NCBI GenBank assembly: GCA_963556145.1
Contig: OY744468.1
Span: 5,890,001 to 5,954,000, forward strand
Direction: 5' to 3'
Length of the DNA stretch: 64,000 nt
DNA from: Hygrocybe punicea
Taxonomy: Eukaryota > Basidiomycota > Agaricomycetes > Agaricales > Hygrophoraceae
In this document: in pieces, positions 63,901-64,000 of the stretch
Layout of the letters: each line of letters opens with the position of its first letter
Position numbering within the stretch: the first letter of the stretch is position 1
Notes under the pieces: model-generated
Seen by the model: only the letters and a program-made list of their open reading frames with translations
What the model was told of the DNA's origin: nothing
Databases searched by the model: none
Program-made: the position numbers and the translations under genes

Positions 63901-64000
63901 GTCCTTGTAAGTAACCATTGCCTGAACCAATCTGGTGAAAATTGTTTCGCCTTGAAATTCTCCATTGATGACTCCAGAAGCATATACAAGGGTATACAAG
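60907..64000 (-). pseudogene. Transposase-like protein of an Agaricomycete repeat family (5' end outside the window)
   Basis: Minus strand, entering from the right edge. The frame 63999-63097 gives IHGPRAYQAIRNVLQLP, the acidic LACDDMQILPALHPYYD and HPRQGHADIIFDIPLF. A one-base frame shift near 63135 leads to MIQDSLHATKTYRNNAFSV, DRQDDGAATRFFSGNAL, FVLGELIDAYQNRHIEPIKR and STEVCEHVFGVCWQIL. A GT-AG intron lies at 62042-61983. The C-terminal part runs to 60907 with an acidic end AVEEDEE, through several stops near 61400-61640. Acidic residues plus a DSxHxxKxxRNN block recall P-element/THAP9-type DDE transposases, but this assignment is tentative. Confidence 0.5.

Overview
The window is fungal nuclear DNA, most likely from an Agaricomycete (mushroom-forming basidiomycete). 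Three things point there: short GT-AG introns of about 50-60 nt (for example 34739-34791, 34941-34995 and 35092-35146); the repeat types present (Plavaka-type CACTA transposons, GGGTA-rich hAT-like elements, DIRS-like, Ty3-like and copia-like retroelements); and lineage-typical gene families (a seven-TM orphan family, a CHAT/TPR protein, a kumamolisin-like sedolisin). No rRNA, tRNA or CRISPR was seen. All calls come from reading the sequence; no database was searched.

Region 1 (1-25.8 kb) is a nest of transposons. Two related Plavaka-type units each have a plus-strand transposase (2744-14138 and 22112-25338, both interrupted or decayed) and a divergent minus-strand partner ORF (485-2569 and 17297-22076). 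Copy 1 is split by a solo LTR (2925-4589, target-site duplication CTCAG) and by a complete, very young LTR element without pol (6172-12506, LTRs of 1673 bp with one difference noticed, duplication ATCAG) that sits in a transposase intron. The LTRs carry a 56-codon single-TM ORF whose differences between old and young copies fall mostly at third codon positions. A hAT-like element (19257-21770) splits the partner ORF of copy 2. Between the two units lies a rearranged SF3B1 (U2 snRNP) pseudogene that keeps introns (14147-16930).

Region 2 (25.8-34.4 kb) holds a decayed Ty3-like gag split by a hAT-like MITE, a copia 3' end with LTR, tandem repeats with an ACGTCAATTGACGT-type palindrome, and a DIRS-like element with gag, RT-RNase H and tyrosine recombinase ORFs, with catalytic positions altered.

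Region 3 (34.4-60.6 kb) is a large inverted duplication. Arm A (about 34444-42903) and arm B (about 53153-60574) flank a loop of about 10.2 kb. Each arm carries, from outside to inside, an intact five-exon seven-TM gene, a repeat fragment, a degenerate hypothetical gene and an intronless kumamolisin-like sedolisin gene. The loop holds a multi-TM protein gene, a decayed CHAT/TPR gene, a frameshifted hypothetical gene, a split third copy of part of the arm gene, and a Q-rich small gene. Arm-specific insertions (a nucleotidyltransferase-like gene at 38988-39888; a 440-bp MITE at 56222-56661) post-date the duplication.

Region 4 (60.6-64 kb) is the 3' part of a large minus-strand transposase-like gene that runs off the right edge. 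The likeliest working host genes are the two seven-TM genes, the two sedolisins, the 548-aa membrane protein and possibly the nucleotidyltransferase-like gene; most of the rest is mobile DNA or relics.
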